Of a stretch of DNA of 64,000 nucleotides, positions 1 to 8,303 are shown piece after piece. The notes under the pieces are model-generated. The model was not told the origin of the DNA. It saw only the letters and a program-made list of their open reading frames with translations, and searched no databases. This DNA comes from JAMXLO01 sp963776505 (lineage in GTDB: Bacteria; Pseudomonadota; Alphaproteobacteria; Acetobacterales; Acetobacteraceae), in contig CAVZNH010000022.1 in the NCBI GenBank assembly GCA_963776505.1, positions 1 to 64,000 of the forward strand. The letters are read 5' to 3'. The translations under genes and the position numbers were made by a program. Position 1 is the stretch's first letter. Every line of letters starts with the position of its first letter.

Positions 1-68
1 ACTGTTATTGCCGCTTACCTTGACTCGTCGTCTTGCTTGGGTCCGCAGACGATGCGGACAGCCGCTGG

Positions 69-565
69 ATGACTTACACGGAACTGGCGCAGGCCCGCAG
101 GATTGCCACGTCTTCGGCAATCAAGCTGGTTGTGGCGTGGATGGCGGCGCCAGAAGGACAACCACGGCATGATGCGGGCACTCGTTCCGCCGGCGTGGTC
201 TGACCCGCCGGCAGGCAGAAGCTTGAGCCGATGCCCACGTAAGCCACGCCATCAGCGCGTTGGAGGCGTCGGTCGCTGCTCTGCGCGAGCGGGCGGAGGC
301 CGCGGAGAACACCGTGAGGATCGAGCGCGAGCGAGCAGACCGGGTCCAGCAGGCGCTCAACGGGGAACGCAACCGGGCCAATTCGCTGCGTGATCGGATC
401 GATGCTTTGCGTGACGATCTTGCTCAGGCCGAGACGGCGACAGCGGCGGCCCGCCAGGAGGCCTGGGAAGCCATGCAATCAGTCGACGCACTGCGCGAGG
501 CCAAAGCCGAGTGGCAAGCACTCGGCTTGGTTGAGCGCCTCCGGCGAGCGTGGCGCCGCGAATAG
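69..565 (+). pseudogene. Remnant of HTH / coiled-coil accessory protein
   Basis: Three frames together restore one protein. An ATG at 69 opens an N-terminal stretch that looks like a small DNA-binding helix-turn-helix (TELAQARRIATSSAIKL). It shifts near 132 into a frame with a Trp/Arg-rich segment (WRRQKDNHG), and again near 225 into the frame ending at 565. The last part is a heptad-rich coiled coil (ALRERAEAAENTVRIERERA) with a basic tail, RRAWRRE. From memory, this architecture (HTH followed by a long coiled coil) recurs as a short accessory protein in Acetobacteraceae genomes; I cannot name a function. At least two indels break it. The last frame could still express a 101-residue coiled coil if a TTG at 260 were used. 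Confidence 0.5.
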
Positions 566-574
566 TCCCAATAT

Positions 575-800
575 CATTGCGAGTTCCACAACCGCCAGGC
601 GGCGGAGCCGCGCTGGATGAAACCGGACCTCGTCATGGCGGGCGAAGGCCGGCCATCCACGTCTTTATTTGAATTCGCTCACGGCACAGTCTGCTCATGG
701 TTTCTTGTTAGGAGCGATGCGACGAAGCAATCTCGGTCGTGCAATGCACGCACTGTGCTGTCATTGCGCCGGCGCTGCGCTTCTTGCAATGACAGCACAA
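575..800. repeat. REP-like palindromic cluster, no gene
   Basis: This gene-free stretch holds pieces of the same interspersed palindrome that recurs at 3251-3344 and 26665-26760: a half element (tcattgcgag at 575) and the conserved core gacgaagcaatctcg at 721. It ends in a hairpin with perfect 13-bp arms, 755-767 (GTGCTGTCATTGC) and 786-798 (GCAATGACAGCAC). Around 632-664 there is another palindromic motif (gtcatgg...ggccggccat) resembling sequence inside the IS at 57556. I see no convincing coding frame; the short open frames crossing it are translations of the repeat. Confidence 0.65.
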
Positions 801-1740
801 GCGCCTGCTGCGGTTACTTCTTTGCGGCGGCACGGGAACACCTGCGATCTTCACATTGACTGACCCCAGGTGGTTTCGGCTCGTGAAATAAAGCGTCTTC
901 CAGTCATCGCCACCAAAACCCAGGTTGGTGGTGGCAGACGCCCCATGCACGATCCGCCCGAGCTTCCTGCCATTCGGATCCATGATCCATAGCCCACCAG
1001 ACCCGCCGCAATAGACATTCCCTGCCACGTCCACCTTCATGCCGTCAGGGACACCAGGCTCGTCACCGCGGAGGTCGACAAACACCCGGTCCGTCTGTTT
1101 GGCGAGCGCGCCGTTTGGCAACAGATCAAACGCGCGAATATGCCCGCGACGCGAGTCGTTGATGTAGAGCACGCTTTCATCAGGAGAAAAGGCAAGGCCA
1201 TTCGGCAACACGAAGTCTCCGATGAGCAAGGTCATCGACCCCAGATCCGGAGTGATGCGGTAAACGCCGGAGAATGTCAGGTCCCACTGCTCGGCTGGCG
1301 CGGGACTTGTCCAGGGATCGGTAAAGTAGATGCAGCCATCCGACTTCACGACCACGTCGTTGGGCCTATTTAGTTGCTTTCCCTGGAAGCTGTTCGCAAT
1401 CACCGTGAAGACTGCCATCAGGTTCCTGACGAGTGACCCGTCGCGTGTCATGCTCACAGGCGATCAGCCTGCCCTGAAGGTCTCTGGTCAATCCATTCGC
1501 CCGGTTTGTAGGCTCCTGGAATACCGTCACGCCGCGGCCGGGCACATACTTCATGCGTCTGTTGTTGTGGATGTCACTGAACAACAGGCAGCGTTCCTCC
1601 TTCCACCACAGGGGTCCTTCCGCGGGCCCGTGCGGGCCGCCGAACCCATCGGCAAGGTCCTGGATAGGCTCGGACGCCGAGATGATGTTCTCCAACCCCG
1701 GAGCCAATTGCTCGATCCGCTTGGACGATTGGGCTGACAT
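708..1740 (-). pseudogene. SMP-30/gluconolactonase family protein, frameshifted
   Basis: The family are six-bladed beta-propeller lactonases/esterases acting on sugar lactones or similar. The N-terminal part begins at 1740 (MSAQSSKRIEQLAPGLENI) and carries the family signature region AEGPLWW. The downstream part carries LNRPNDVVV, YFTDP, LPNGLAFSPDE, the D-S-R metal-site region and PDGMKVD. The two halves lie in different frames. Removing one base near 1410 joins EPDGS to TVIANSF exactly as the family requires, so this is a single 1-nt insertion. The natural end should fall near 830, after GVPVPP; instead the frame runs into the palindromic repeat and stops at 708. It lies 42 bases downstream of the SDR gene in the same direction, so the two probably formed an operon. 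Confidence 0.75.
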
Positions 1741-1782
1741 GGCAAGCCTCCTCTTGCATTACATATCCATCCATGGCGCCGG

Positions 1783-2577
1783 CTACAGAGAGAGACCACC
1801 GTCGAGCAGTATAGTCTGCCCGGTCATGTAGTCCGACGCGCTCGACGCCAGATAATGCGCCAGATATCCGACTTCACGAAGCCGCCCTGGGCGCCTGAGC
1901 GGCACCGTCTGCTCTGCCCGAAGTGCGCTTTGCCTGACGCGTTCTTCGCCGGATGTGACGGCGTCGGGGAAGATCCCCGGTGCAATTGCGTTGACGTGCA
2001 CATTGTACGGCGCCCACTCGAGTGCCTGCGCGCGGGTAAATCCGGCAAGCCCGGTTTTGGCCGCCGTATAGATGACCATATCCCGGCCGCCCTGATGCGC
2101 GGTCCAGGATGCAATGTTGATCACTTTGCCGGAGCGGCGTGCCAACATGTGCGGGCCGACAGCGCGCGTGCACAGCAGCGCCTCGGTCAGGTTGATGTCC
2201 ATGATGAACCGAAGTTCGTCGTCGGAGACACCAGGTGCTGCGGCTTCGTCGCCAGGCAGGGTAACCAGCGGCTTGCGAATGGAATCGCCAAGCGCGTTCA
2301 CCAGAACGTCGATGCGCCCGAACGTGGCGAGGATCAAATCGACCGCACGCCGAACATCATCCGCCTTCGTCATGTCGGCGATGACCGGAACGACGCGCCG
2401 TCCGGAAGTCGCCGCGATATCCGCCGCCGCTCCCTCCACATATTTTGGTGTCAGCGCATTCAGCGCGATATCTGCGCCGGCCTCGGCCAGCACCTCGGCA
2501 ATTCCTCGACCGATGCCGCGCCCGGCTCCTGTGATGAAGATGACTTTCCCCGAGATATCGAATTCGGCAGGCATCAT
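1783..2577 (-). CDS. SDR family oxidoreductase
   Basis: Short-chain dehydrogenase/reductase of about 264 residues with a Rossmann fold. The NAD(P)-binding motif TGAGRGIG is at residues 16-23, followed by an NALG variant of the NNAG motif. The catalytic Ser lies in INIASW and the Tyr-Lys pair in YTAAK; the C-terminus is the usual TGQTILLDGG. The start is placed at the ATG at 2577 because GGAG lies about 8 bases upstream; a longer open frame to 2625 lacks this. The substrate cannot be deduced. The gene sits directly upstream of the broken SMP-30 lactonase gene and is divergent from the flavoprotein at 2667, with about 90 bases of shared upstream region. A sugar or polyol dehydrogenase paired with a lactonase would be a sensible combination, but that is inference. 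Confidence 0.85.
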   Translation of the reverse strand: MMPAEFDISGKVIFITGAGRGIGRGIAEVLAEAGADIALNALTPKYVEGAAADIAATSGRRVVPVIADMTKADDVRRAVDLILATFGRIDVLVNALGDSIRKPLVTLPGDEAAAPGVSDDELRFIMDINLTEALLCTRAVGPHMLARRSGKVINIASWTAHQGGRDMVIYTAAKTGLAGFTRAQALEWAPYNVHVNAIAPGIFPDAVTSGEERVRQSALRAEQTVPLRRPGRLREVGYLAHYLASSASDYMTGQTILLDGGLSL

Positions 2578-2666
2578 GACGCATGCTCCATCGTTCACCC
2601 GCATTGGACGGTCCGAGCGCCGCATCCTACTGTAGCCTATTGGTGAAGCATAACCGGATCGGTGCG

Positions 2667-3371
2667 ATGAGTCTTGGTGACGCGACTGGCAGCGAACGTT
2701 TTGAAGTTGCTTACCTGGTACTGAGTGGCACGACTACCGCGGCGCGCGGTCCTGAGCTGCTTCGTGGCCTGATCGGACTCGGCGTTTCGACGGTCATCGC
2801 GATCCCGACACCGAACGCTTCACGTGTGATGGCTCCGCGCGAGCTTGCCGATGTCGCAGGCGCGCAGGTCGTCGAATCGTATTTTGATCTGGCGATCCGG
2901 CCACGGCCTCCGCGAGGCGTGGTAATGTTCGCACCGTGCAGCTTCAATTCGCTCAACAAACTCGCACACGGCATCGCCGACAATCTCGCGCTGTCCGTGG
3001 TTGCCGAGGCAATCGGGCGACGTACGCCGGTGATTGTGGGGCCGTCGCTGAACCAGCCACTGCTTGATCACCCGGTGGCGCAGGCATCGCTCAGTACTCT
3101 GTGCACTTGGCATGTGACTGTTGTGCCGCCGGTTGACGAGGGAGAGGGCCCACGTCTCGCACCCTCCGCACAGTTGCTCGATGCGGTCAGTCCATACATC
3201 CGCAGAGGCTGGTCCCCACTATCGTTGGAGCGCGCGGGTCACGCCGACATTGTCATTGCGAGGAGCGAAGCGACGAAGCAATCTCGTTCGACGGAGCCAA
3301 CTCGTGACCGGGATTGCTTCGTCGCCGCGCTCCTCGCAATGACAACCCACATGTTCTTTCGCCGTCCATGA
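2667..3371 (+). CDS. Flavoprotein (PPC decarboxylase-like fold)
   Basis: This is a Rossmann-like flavoprotein of the phosphopantothenoylcysteine decarboxylase / UbiX superfamily. The start of the fold is YLVLSGTTTAARGPELL, and the family FMN-binding region appears as the segment MFAPCSFNSLNKLAHGIADN followed by PVIVGPSLNQPLLDHP. It is not CoaBC, because there is no synthetase domain. The ATG at 2667 (MSLGDATGS) fits the domain start better than the upstream ATG at 2583. The domain ends near residue 200. The remaining C-terminal residues (IVIARSEATKQSRS...) are translated from the palindromic repeat at 3251-3344, so the repeat has replaced the original stop codon. The substrate is unknown. Confidence 0.7.
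   Translation: MSLGDATGSERFEVAYLVLSGTTTAARGPELLRGLIGLGVSTVIAIPTPNASRVMAPRELADVAGAQVVESYFDLAIRPRPPRGVVMFAPCSFNSLNKLAHGIADNLALSVVAEAIGRRTPVIVGPSLNQPLLDHPVAQASLSTLCTWHVTVVPPVDEGEGPRLAPSAQLLDAVSPYIRRGWSPLSLERAGHADIVIARSEATKQSRSTEPTRDRDCFVAALLAMTTHMFFRRP
3251..3344. repeat. REP-like palindromic element, full copy
   Basis: Long imperfect inverted repeat. The left arm 3251-3286 begins TGTCATTGCGAGGAGCG and reaches the core GAAGCAATCTCG. The right arm 3310-3344 is its near complement, beginning GGGATTGCTTCGTCG and ending CTCCTCGCAATGACA. The same design is at 26665-26760, and pieces are at 575-800. Interspersed hairpins of this type are widespread in alphaproteobacterial genomes. This copy lies inside the 3' end of the flavoprotein reading frame. 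Confidence 0.85.
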
Positions 3372-3440
3372 TTCCGGATAGTAGTCGATAAAGATCGGGC
3401 CTTTTCCTCTTCTGTGCGACCGCGTGGGTATCTGCGCGAA

Positions 3441-3458
3441 GTGTGAGGTGTCTCACAC
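3441..3458. promoter_or_regulatory. CRP/FNR-type operator candidate
   Basis: Perfect 7-bp inverted repeat GTGTGAG / CTCACAC with a 4-base spacer. Read as TGTGA-N6-TCACA (3442-3457) it matches the CRP family half-site consensus exactly. It lies about 86 bases upstream of the start of the orphan gene at 3544. That position suits an activator or repressor site. No experimental support is available from sequence. Confidence 0.45.
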
Positions 3459-3491
3459 AACTTCCACGATAATGGGACCATCGTGCTGAGG

Positions 3492-3512
3492 ATGGATGGA
3501 TGATCCATCCAT
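3492..3512. promoter_or_regulatory. 21-bp perfect palindrome in 5' leader
   Basis: ATGGATGGAT and ATCCATCCAT (10-bp arms) flank a single central G. The element is 31 bases upstream of the ATG at 3544. A one-base loop cannot fold as a tight RNA hairpin without opening the central pairs, so a dimeric protein operator is the more natural reading, although a leader hairpin is possible. It is built from the short direct repeat GGAT. Confidence 0.5.
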
Positions 3513-3543
3513 ACAGCAAGTAACCACAATAGGAGGAAAGAAT

Positions 3544-4044
3544 ATGAGCACCGCATTTCCTTTCCGCTTCGTGAATGTAGGCAATCCGGTCCCTTTCGCT
3601 ATCGAGGCAAATCCTGATTTCCCGACAGAAACAGAGCCCCTCTGCATCCTGAACAATCTGGGGACTGCCCCGGCTCCGGATACTTTCCTCACGATCGGCA
3701 CTGGCGTTGCTCCGAACGATCCGGACCCCTGGGAGCTGACTTTCCACTGGGCGACGGTCGGCGGGGCCGCTGCTGGTGCGTGGCAGTTGGATGCGTTTCT
3801 TGAGAGCGTCAGTGGCCCAGGTCCGAACATCACCTTGCCGGGCTTTCCCACCGTCATCCCGTCGGTCACACCAGCGAAACACACGATCGTCGTGCCAATG
3901 CCGCCAAATGTTGTGGTCCCCCCTGGAGCGGGCGTGTATCTCTATCGGCTCTTTGTCACTCTTCGGTGGGCAATCGCAGGACCGATTGTCCGCGTGGCTG
4001 GTCGCGCAGACGGGCCACTGATGGAGTTCTACCGACCTGCATAA
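3544..4044 (+). CDS. Orphan hypothetical protein, 166 residues
   Basis: Not recognised. The start at 3544 is decided by a near-perfect ribosome binding site, aggaggaaag, ending 3 bases upstream. The protein begins MSTAFPFRFVNVGNPVPFAI and has no signal peptide, membrane segment or cysteine cluster. It is rich in Pro, Gly, Val and Thr, with alternating hydrophobic residues typical of an all-beta fold (DPWELTFHWATVGG, GVYLYRLFVTLRWAIAG). I infer an Ig- or jelly-roll-like beta sandwich, but only weakly. It is a monocistronic unit: two palindromes lie upstream (3441-3458 and 3492-3512) and a UUCG-loop hairpin directly downstream. The strong SD and isolated operator-like sites suggest a highly expressed, regulated product. 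Confidence 0.65.
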   Translation: MSTAFPFRFVNVGNPVPFAIEANPDFPTETEPLCILNNLGTAPAPDTFLTIGTGVAPNDPDPWELTFHWATVGGAAAGAWQLDAFLESVSGPGPNITLPGFPTVIPSVTPAKHTIVVPMPPNVVVPPGAGVYLYRLFVTLRWAIAGPIVRVAGRADGPLMEFYRPA

Positions 4045-4054
4045 TGAGACCGTA

Positions 4055-4076
4055 CCGCCCCAGTTCGCTGGGGCGG
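4055..4076. terminator. Hairpin with UUCG tetraloop between convergent genes
   Basis: CCGCCCCAG (4055-4063), loop TTCG (4064-4067), CTGGGGCGG (4068-4076): a perfect 9-bp GC-rich stem closed by the very stable UUCG tetraloop. It starts 10 bases after the stop of the orphan gene and lies just beyond the stop of the convergent reductase gene. There is no T-run on either side, so it may act as a bidirectional stop or RNA stabiliser rather than a canonical intrinsic terminator. Confidence 0.7.
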
Positions 4077-4080
4077 CATC

Positions 4081-5295
4081 TCAACGCCCTATGAGCTGCT
4101 GCAATGGCACGCTTGGGTCGGCGATGATGTCCGGATCAACGGGGCGTTTCGCCCGGATCAGCGCCTGACCCACACGGATCTCGCGCGGATTGTTGGCCGC
4201 GGTAAGGCCGACCACGCTGCCGTCCTCGGCCAGATGAACTGCAGTGAATGCCGAAGGCGGCGCGTTTGCACGAACGATCGTCCGTACTGCGTCGGCCGGC
4301 AATCCTGCCACCTGCAGGTTCACGCCATGCTGGTCAGTCCAGAACCACGGGATGTCGTCATAGGGAGTCGTGTCGCCGCACATCGCCTTGCCAACAGCGA
4401 TGCCATGGTTCTGCGCGTGCCGCCACAACTCCAGCCGCAGCCGTCGATCGAACAGCGGATGATGGAATGCTGTGACATCGCCCGCCGCATAGACGTCTGT
4501 CGCGCTGGTGCGGCCCAATTCATCGACCACAATGCCGCCTTCCAGCGCCAAGCCGGCATTTTCGGCCAATGCAAGATTGCGCTGCATGCCGACGCCAGCA
4601 ATCACTATGTCGGCGTGGAACTCGCCGCCGCCACGGCAGATCACGTGCAATCCACCCCCTCGGGCATCCTCGATCGCATCGACAATCACTCCGAAATGCA
4701 GCGCCACGCCGGCATCACGATGCAGCGTCTCAACGAAATGAGCACCCTCGGGTGACACACTTCGCCCCATGGCGCGGGGCAGCGCTTCCAGCACTGTCAC
4801 CTCGGCGCCTCGACTGCGCGCTGATGAGGCGATCTCCAGCCCGATCACGCCGGCGCCGATGCAAATGACACGCCGCGCCGCGGCAAGCTTGCCCCGGATC
4901 AGTCGTGCGTCCTCGATAGTGCGTAGATAGAGCGCCTTGTCACCGCCCGGGATCGGCAGATGTCGCGCCATGCCGCCCACCGTGAGGACGAGCCTGTCGT
5001 AATCCAGACTCCGACCGTTGGACAGGCGGACGCGATGCCCGGCGGGATCCAGCTCTGTTACCGTGGCTCCCAGCACCAGCTCGATGCGCTGATCCTCATA
5101 GCGTTCCGCCGCGTGAAAGAACGTGATCGGCGGTTCCGGCTCATCAGTCAGCACGGCCTTGGACAAGGGTGGACGCTCATACGGGCGCCACGGTTCATCG
5201 CCGATCAGCAAGACCCGGCCCTCGTAGCCGGCCTGCCGCATCGCGATCGCGGCCCAGCCGCCTGCCTGCCCGGCCCCCACGATGATGTGCGTCAT
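4081..5295 (-). CDS. FAD-dependent ferredoxin/rubredoxin reductase
   Basis: 404-residue pyridine nucleotide-disulfide oxidoreductase-like enzyme of the ferredoxin reductase type that feeds oxygenases. The FAD motif GAGQAGGWAA is near residue 7, followed by YERPPLSK. The NAD(P)H motif GAGVIGLEIA is mid-protein, the second FAD contact is VYAAGDVTAF, and the C-terminus is a reductase domain with FWTDQHG. No redox-active CxxC is present, as expected for this class. The start codon overlaps the stop of the upstream small secreted protein gene as ATGA (5295-5292). The divergent gene at 5827 encodes a Rieske ferredoxin, the natural electron acceptor: NADH to reductase to ferredoxin to a terminal oxygenase not located here. 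The nearest oxygenase component in the window is at 56432. Confidence 0.88.
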   Translation of the reverse strand: MTHIIVGAGQAGGWAAIAMRQAGYEGRVLLIGDEPWRPYERPPLSKAVLTDEPEPPITFFHAAERYEDQRIELVLGATVTELDPAGHRVRLSNGRSLDYDRLVLTVGGMARHLPIPGGDKALYLRTIEDARLIRGKLAAARRVICIGAGVIGLEIASSARSRGAEVTVLEALPRAMGRSVSPEGAHFVETLHRDAGVALHFGVIVDAIEDARGGGLHVICRGGGEFHADIVIAGVGMQRNLALAENAGLALEGGIVVDELGRTSATDVYAAGDVTAFHHPLFDRRLRLELWRHAQNHGIAVGKAMCGDTTPYDDIPWFWTDQHGVNLQVAGLPADAVRTIVRANAPPSAFTAVHLAEDGSVVGLTAANNPREIRVGQALIRAKRPVDPDIIADPSVPLQQLIGR

Positions 5296-5702
5296 CGAGT
5301 CACAGGCGCCTTGTCGGGCAGCCAGACATCAGTCCAGCCGACGTTGTCGGATGTGCTCAGCTTGACTTCGGTGCGGCCAAGCCCCTGCCGGCTGAGAATT
5401 TGAATCCCGGTCGGCTGAGCGATTATTTGGCAGTCGGCTGGTCGGGTATCGCCGCCGCTCGCGCGCGCCGTCATATTGGCAGCGTAGCGGTCCAGGTCGT
5501 CCGAAGTGCGACATAGAACGGCACCAGGATCGAGCCGCGGCCACACCGTGGGTTGAGCACGCGGCGGTGGCGGGGCCGGCGCCTTCTTCTGGCCCATCAT
5601 GCCGGGCGCATCGAACATCACGTGCTGCGCCGAAGCGGTCTGGACGGCGGCGACCGTGACCGCCGCAAGCAGGCTGAGACGCATAAGGCCGGATGCCGAC
5701 AT
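5292..5702 (-). CDS. Small exported hypothetical protein
   Basis: 136 residues from the ATG at 5702, chosen because GGAG lies 7 bases upstream and it opens directly on a signal peptide: MSASGLMRLSLLAAVTVAAV, cleaved after TASA. The mature part has a Pro-rich linker (KKAPAPPPPRAQP), then a compact domain with two cysteines (LCRTSDD and PADCQII) that could form a disulphide. No family recognised. It is translationally coupled to the ferredoxin reductase through an ATGA overlap. That is odd for a periplasmic protein with a cytoplasmic redox enzyme and may only reflect chance operon structure. Confidence 0.7.
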   Translation of the reverse strand: MSASGLMRLSLLAAVTVAAVQTASAQHVMFDAPGMMGQKKAPAPPPPRAQPTVWPRLDPGAVLCRTSDDLDRYAANMTARASGGDTRPADCQIIAQPTGIQILSRQGLGRTEVKLSTSDNVGWTDVWLPDKAPVTR

Positions 5703-5826
5703 GGCGCTCTCCAACACCCCGGAAACCGACCCAGTCTAGGTGTCTGCCGACGCCGTGAGCAACCGGCGCTTGGCCTGCCCCGCGCCGGCTGGCATGTTGT
5801 GCGTGAACAGGAACCAGGAGAGCGAT

Positions 5827-6144
5827 ATGGCGGACGGCCAGTGGGTGCGGGTGGCGAGTGTGGCGGATGTGGCAGAAGGCCAGGTGCACCCGGTGCGGGT
5901 CGGTGAGCATGAGATAGCGCTGTATCACTTGCCAGGTGGCGACTATCGCGCCACGGACAACATTTGTACCCACGAATACGCCCAGCTCTCCGACGGTTGG
6001 CTGGAAGATGGCTGCATCGAGTGCCCGCTGCATGCCGCTCGCTTCGACATACGTACCGGCAAGGCCTTGTGTGCGCCCGCCGAGGGGAACCTCAAGGTAT
6101 TCGAGCTGAAGGTCGAGGGCGGCGATCTGCTGGTGAGGGTCTGA
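5827..6144 (+). CDS. Rieske [2Fe-2S] ferredoxin
   Basis: 105-residue soluble Rieske ferredoxin of the dioxygenase electron-transfer type. The cluster ligands are Cys47 and His49 (ICTHEYAQL) and Cys66 and His69 (ECPLHAARFD), with the usual spacing. The start at 5827 (MADGQWVRV) is supported by AGGAGA about 6 bases upstream; an open frame to 5740 adds a stretch without homologous character. It is divergent from the ferredoxin reductase gene, so the two probably share a control region of about 120 bases and work as an NADH-reductase-ferredoxin chain. A terminal oxygenase is not adjacent. Confidence 0.9.
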   Translation: MADGQWVRVASVADVAEGQVHPVRVGEHEIALYHLPGGDYRATDNICTHEYAQLSDGWLEDGCIECPLHAARFDIRTGKALCAPAEGNLKVFELKVEGGDLLVRV

Positions 6145-6187
6145 CGCCGGCCCGAAGACGCCCAAGCCGGCTCGTCCGACCGGCGTC
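6143..6187 (+). terminator. Possible terminator hairpin after Rieske ferredoxin
   Basis: Perfect 8-bp arms GACGCCGG (6143-6150) and CCGGCGTC (6180-6187) start at the stop codon of the ferredoxin gene. The loop is long (29 bases) and itself partly self-complementary. A short TTAA follows, not a T-run. Weak as an intrinsic terminator. Confidence 0.35.
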
Positions 6188-6199
6188 TTAAGCCTTTGC

Positions 6200-6775
6200 G
6201 GCGCTTCGGGAATGTCACGCCTTCAGTTCGCGAAATCTTGAAATAGCATGGGGGAAGCCCTCTCGTGGCGCTGCCATGCGCCGCAAGAAGTTGGGTCATC
6301 ATGTCGGCTCTGCTGTTCGCGAGATCGATATCGTCCTTCGAAGTGGCCGACATTCGATCAGTCAACTGGTTGTCTGCATCTTGGTGATACAATCTCACGA
6401 TGTCGGGGAACATCTTGGATTTGTGTTCCTTGTAGAAATTGAACCAAAACAGGTCTTCGAAGCGACCGCCCGCCATTCCGATCTCCGCAATACTTCTGAT
6501 CCGAACACAAGTGAGGAATTCAAGATGGTCGGGATCAATTTCCGCGAATCGCAATTAGACTAGGCCTCATAGTCCAATACATCGTGAACCGGCAGGGGAT
6601 CTGGCGAGATGCACCCGTTGTCCCAGCTGCACCGAAAGAGCGCTCAACCGACGCCGGAAGGCAGCGCGAGCAGGCTCTGGCGGACACGCGCGAGTGAGCC
6701 GCGGACCAGTTCATCGTCGCTGTCGAGGAACATCGCCCACCACTCGGGACACCCGTGCTCTCAGCCTTGTGCGTG
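6200..6775 (-). pseudogene. Degraded family 2 glycosyltransferase
   Basis: Read right to left on the minus strand, one frame from about 6755 gives PEWWAMFLDSDDELVRGSLA, the acceptor-side DxD region of a GT-A family 2 glycosyltransferase. It then hits an in-frame TGA (6646-6644), continues RCSWDNGCISPDPLP...VLDYEA and hits TAG (6562-6560). A second frame resumes at 6554 with ...FWFNFYKEHKSKMF and VRLYHQDADNQLT, which fits the C-terminal part of such proteins. The N-terminal nucleotide-binding half is missing, being replaced by the end of the GH5 gene. Base composition is visibly less GC-rich than the surroundings. Two nonsense codons plus a shift and a missing half mean this is dead. Confidence 0.5.
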
Positions 6776-6935
6776 AATGCGAGCAATCGAATAGCCGTAG
6801 GTTTGACACCTCCACCGACGGTCGACGATGCCATCGATGGAGGTGCAACAGGTGCCCAACGATCATGGCACTGCGACTCGCTCTCACCGGCCGAGGCCGG
6901 CCTCTTCGTGCCGTTTTCTCGCCTCGAGATCGCAT

Positions 6936-8143
6936 TCGCCAGGATTCTTGGCCCGGGGCCGTTCTGTATCGCCGTTGCCACCATCCGTCCGAACGTTGTG
7001 AGGCTGATCGGGGCGTGATCGAAGTTGGGCCCCGCCAGTAGGTTGTCTGAACCCAACCGACCAGGCTTCTTACAATCAGCCCCGTTCCAGTACCACGCCG
7101 CGAAGCCGTGTCCGCTGCCGAGTACTGCATGTACCACAGCCTCCGCATTCGAGTCCTCGGCGCAGCCGTCGGTTGCACCGCCGAACTCACCTATGATGGT
7201 TGGTATCACGCCGTCAGCACTCGTGATCGCACTCATCGCGTTGATATAGCCGGCCAGCGACGCGGTGGGTTCGCAGGAATAGATGCAGGCCGCCGGTATC
7301 CAGCCATAGAAGTGCACGTCCCATGCCACGTTGTTGAAGGTTCGGAACATGGAGGCGTCCATGCCAGCTGTCGAGTAGGTAGCGGGGTCGATCAATACAA
7401 CCGTGTTGTTGCCGGTCCCCCGTATAGCTTTATAGATGCCGGAGATCATGGCGTTCTGTTGGTTTATGTTGTTTGGCTCATTCTGCGTCGCGAACCAGAC
7501 ATACGGATTTCCTTTGAACGCTGAGGCCCAGCCTGCGTACGCTCTCTGCATTGGCAAGCGCGCCACCCGTCAGCGTGGTCGGGTAGTCGCAGTCCTGTAT
7601 GACTGTGACGATGTGCAAAGCGGTTAGTGTATCGACGAATTTACTGAACCACGCGGCTGGTGGCAGTGGTGCTTTGACAGAACTGGTGCACCAGCGGACA
7701 TAATTGACATTCGGAAAGACCGACGTAAGTGGGGCGCCGGTCGAGAAGTTCGTGATAGCTGTTTTGCAGCCCTGCACATCGAAAATATCTTCTCCCGGCG
7801 GCTCGCAGTAAGTGCCCAGGCCGGTGGCGATGAAGGAGTGCCCGTTCGGGCCTATGATATGGCCCTCGCTGACCCGGAAGGTCCCGGTGCCAGTGCGGGC
7901 GGGAGCAGGGGCGGGCGGGGCATTCGGGCCGGTCGCCGCTGCGTAATCGGCGCACGTCGCGAGTTCTGCCGTGGCGTTGCAACGAGGCACGATGTTGGTG
8001 CCGGCGTTGCCGGTGTAGTTCGCGCCGGTCACCGTGTGCACCGGAAGGCCACAGCACAGCAACGTCAATGCGAGCATCCACCGGAGACTCATCGCCCAGC
8101 GACGCTCACCTTGCTGATAGGATCCCATGTCGTTACCAGTCAC
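6936..8143 (-). pseudogene. Secreted glycoside hydrolase family 5, frameshifted
   Basis: N-terminal half (frame from 8143; the likely start is the ATG at 8092, MSLRWMLALTLLCCG, a signal peptide) contains FIATGLGTYCEPPGEDIFD and VIQDCDYPT. The C-terminal half, in another frame from 7566, holds the GH5 acid/base motif NEPNN and the nucleophile region PTIIGEFGG, 97 residues apart, plus WYWNGADC. These fit an endoglucanase/mannanase-like exported GH5 enzyme. The two halves join near 7530 with a single indel. The natural stop is also missing: homology-like sequence ends near 6936, and the frame then runs into the glycosyltransferase remnant. The frame shift may be a sequence error, but the lost end suggests real decay. 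Confidence 0.7.
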
Positions 8144-8303
8144 TTAGGTTCAGAATACACCCATCGAGCGATCTGTGAGTTGTCGCGGCTTGCGTCGCAT
8201 CGTTGGCCTGTGCTCACCGCGGCTCTCGACGTTCCAGAGCGTCATAGACGATGCATCGAGCCATGAGACCGAGTTGAACCGCCGGTGCTTCGACAAATGG
8301 CCG

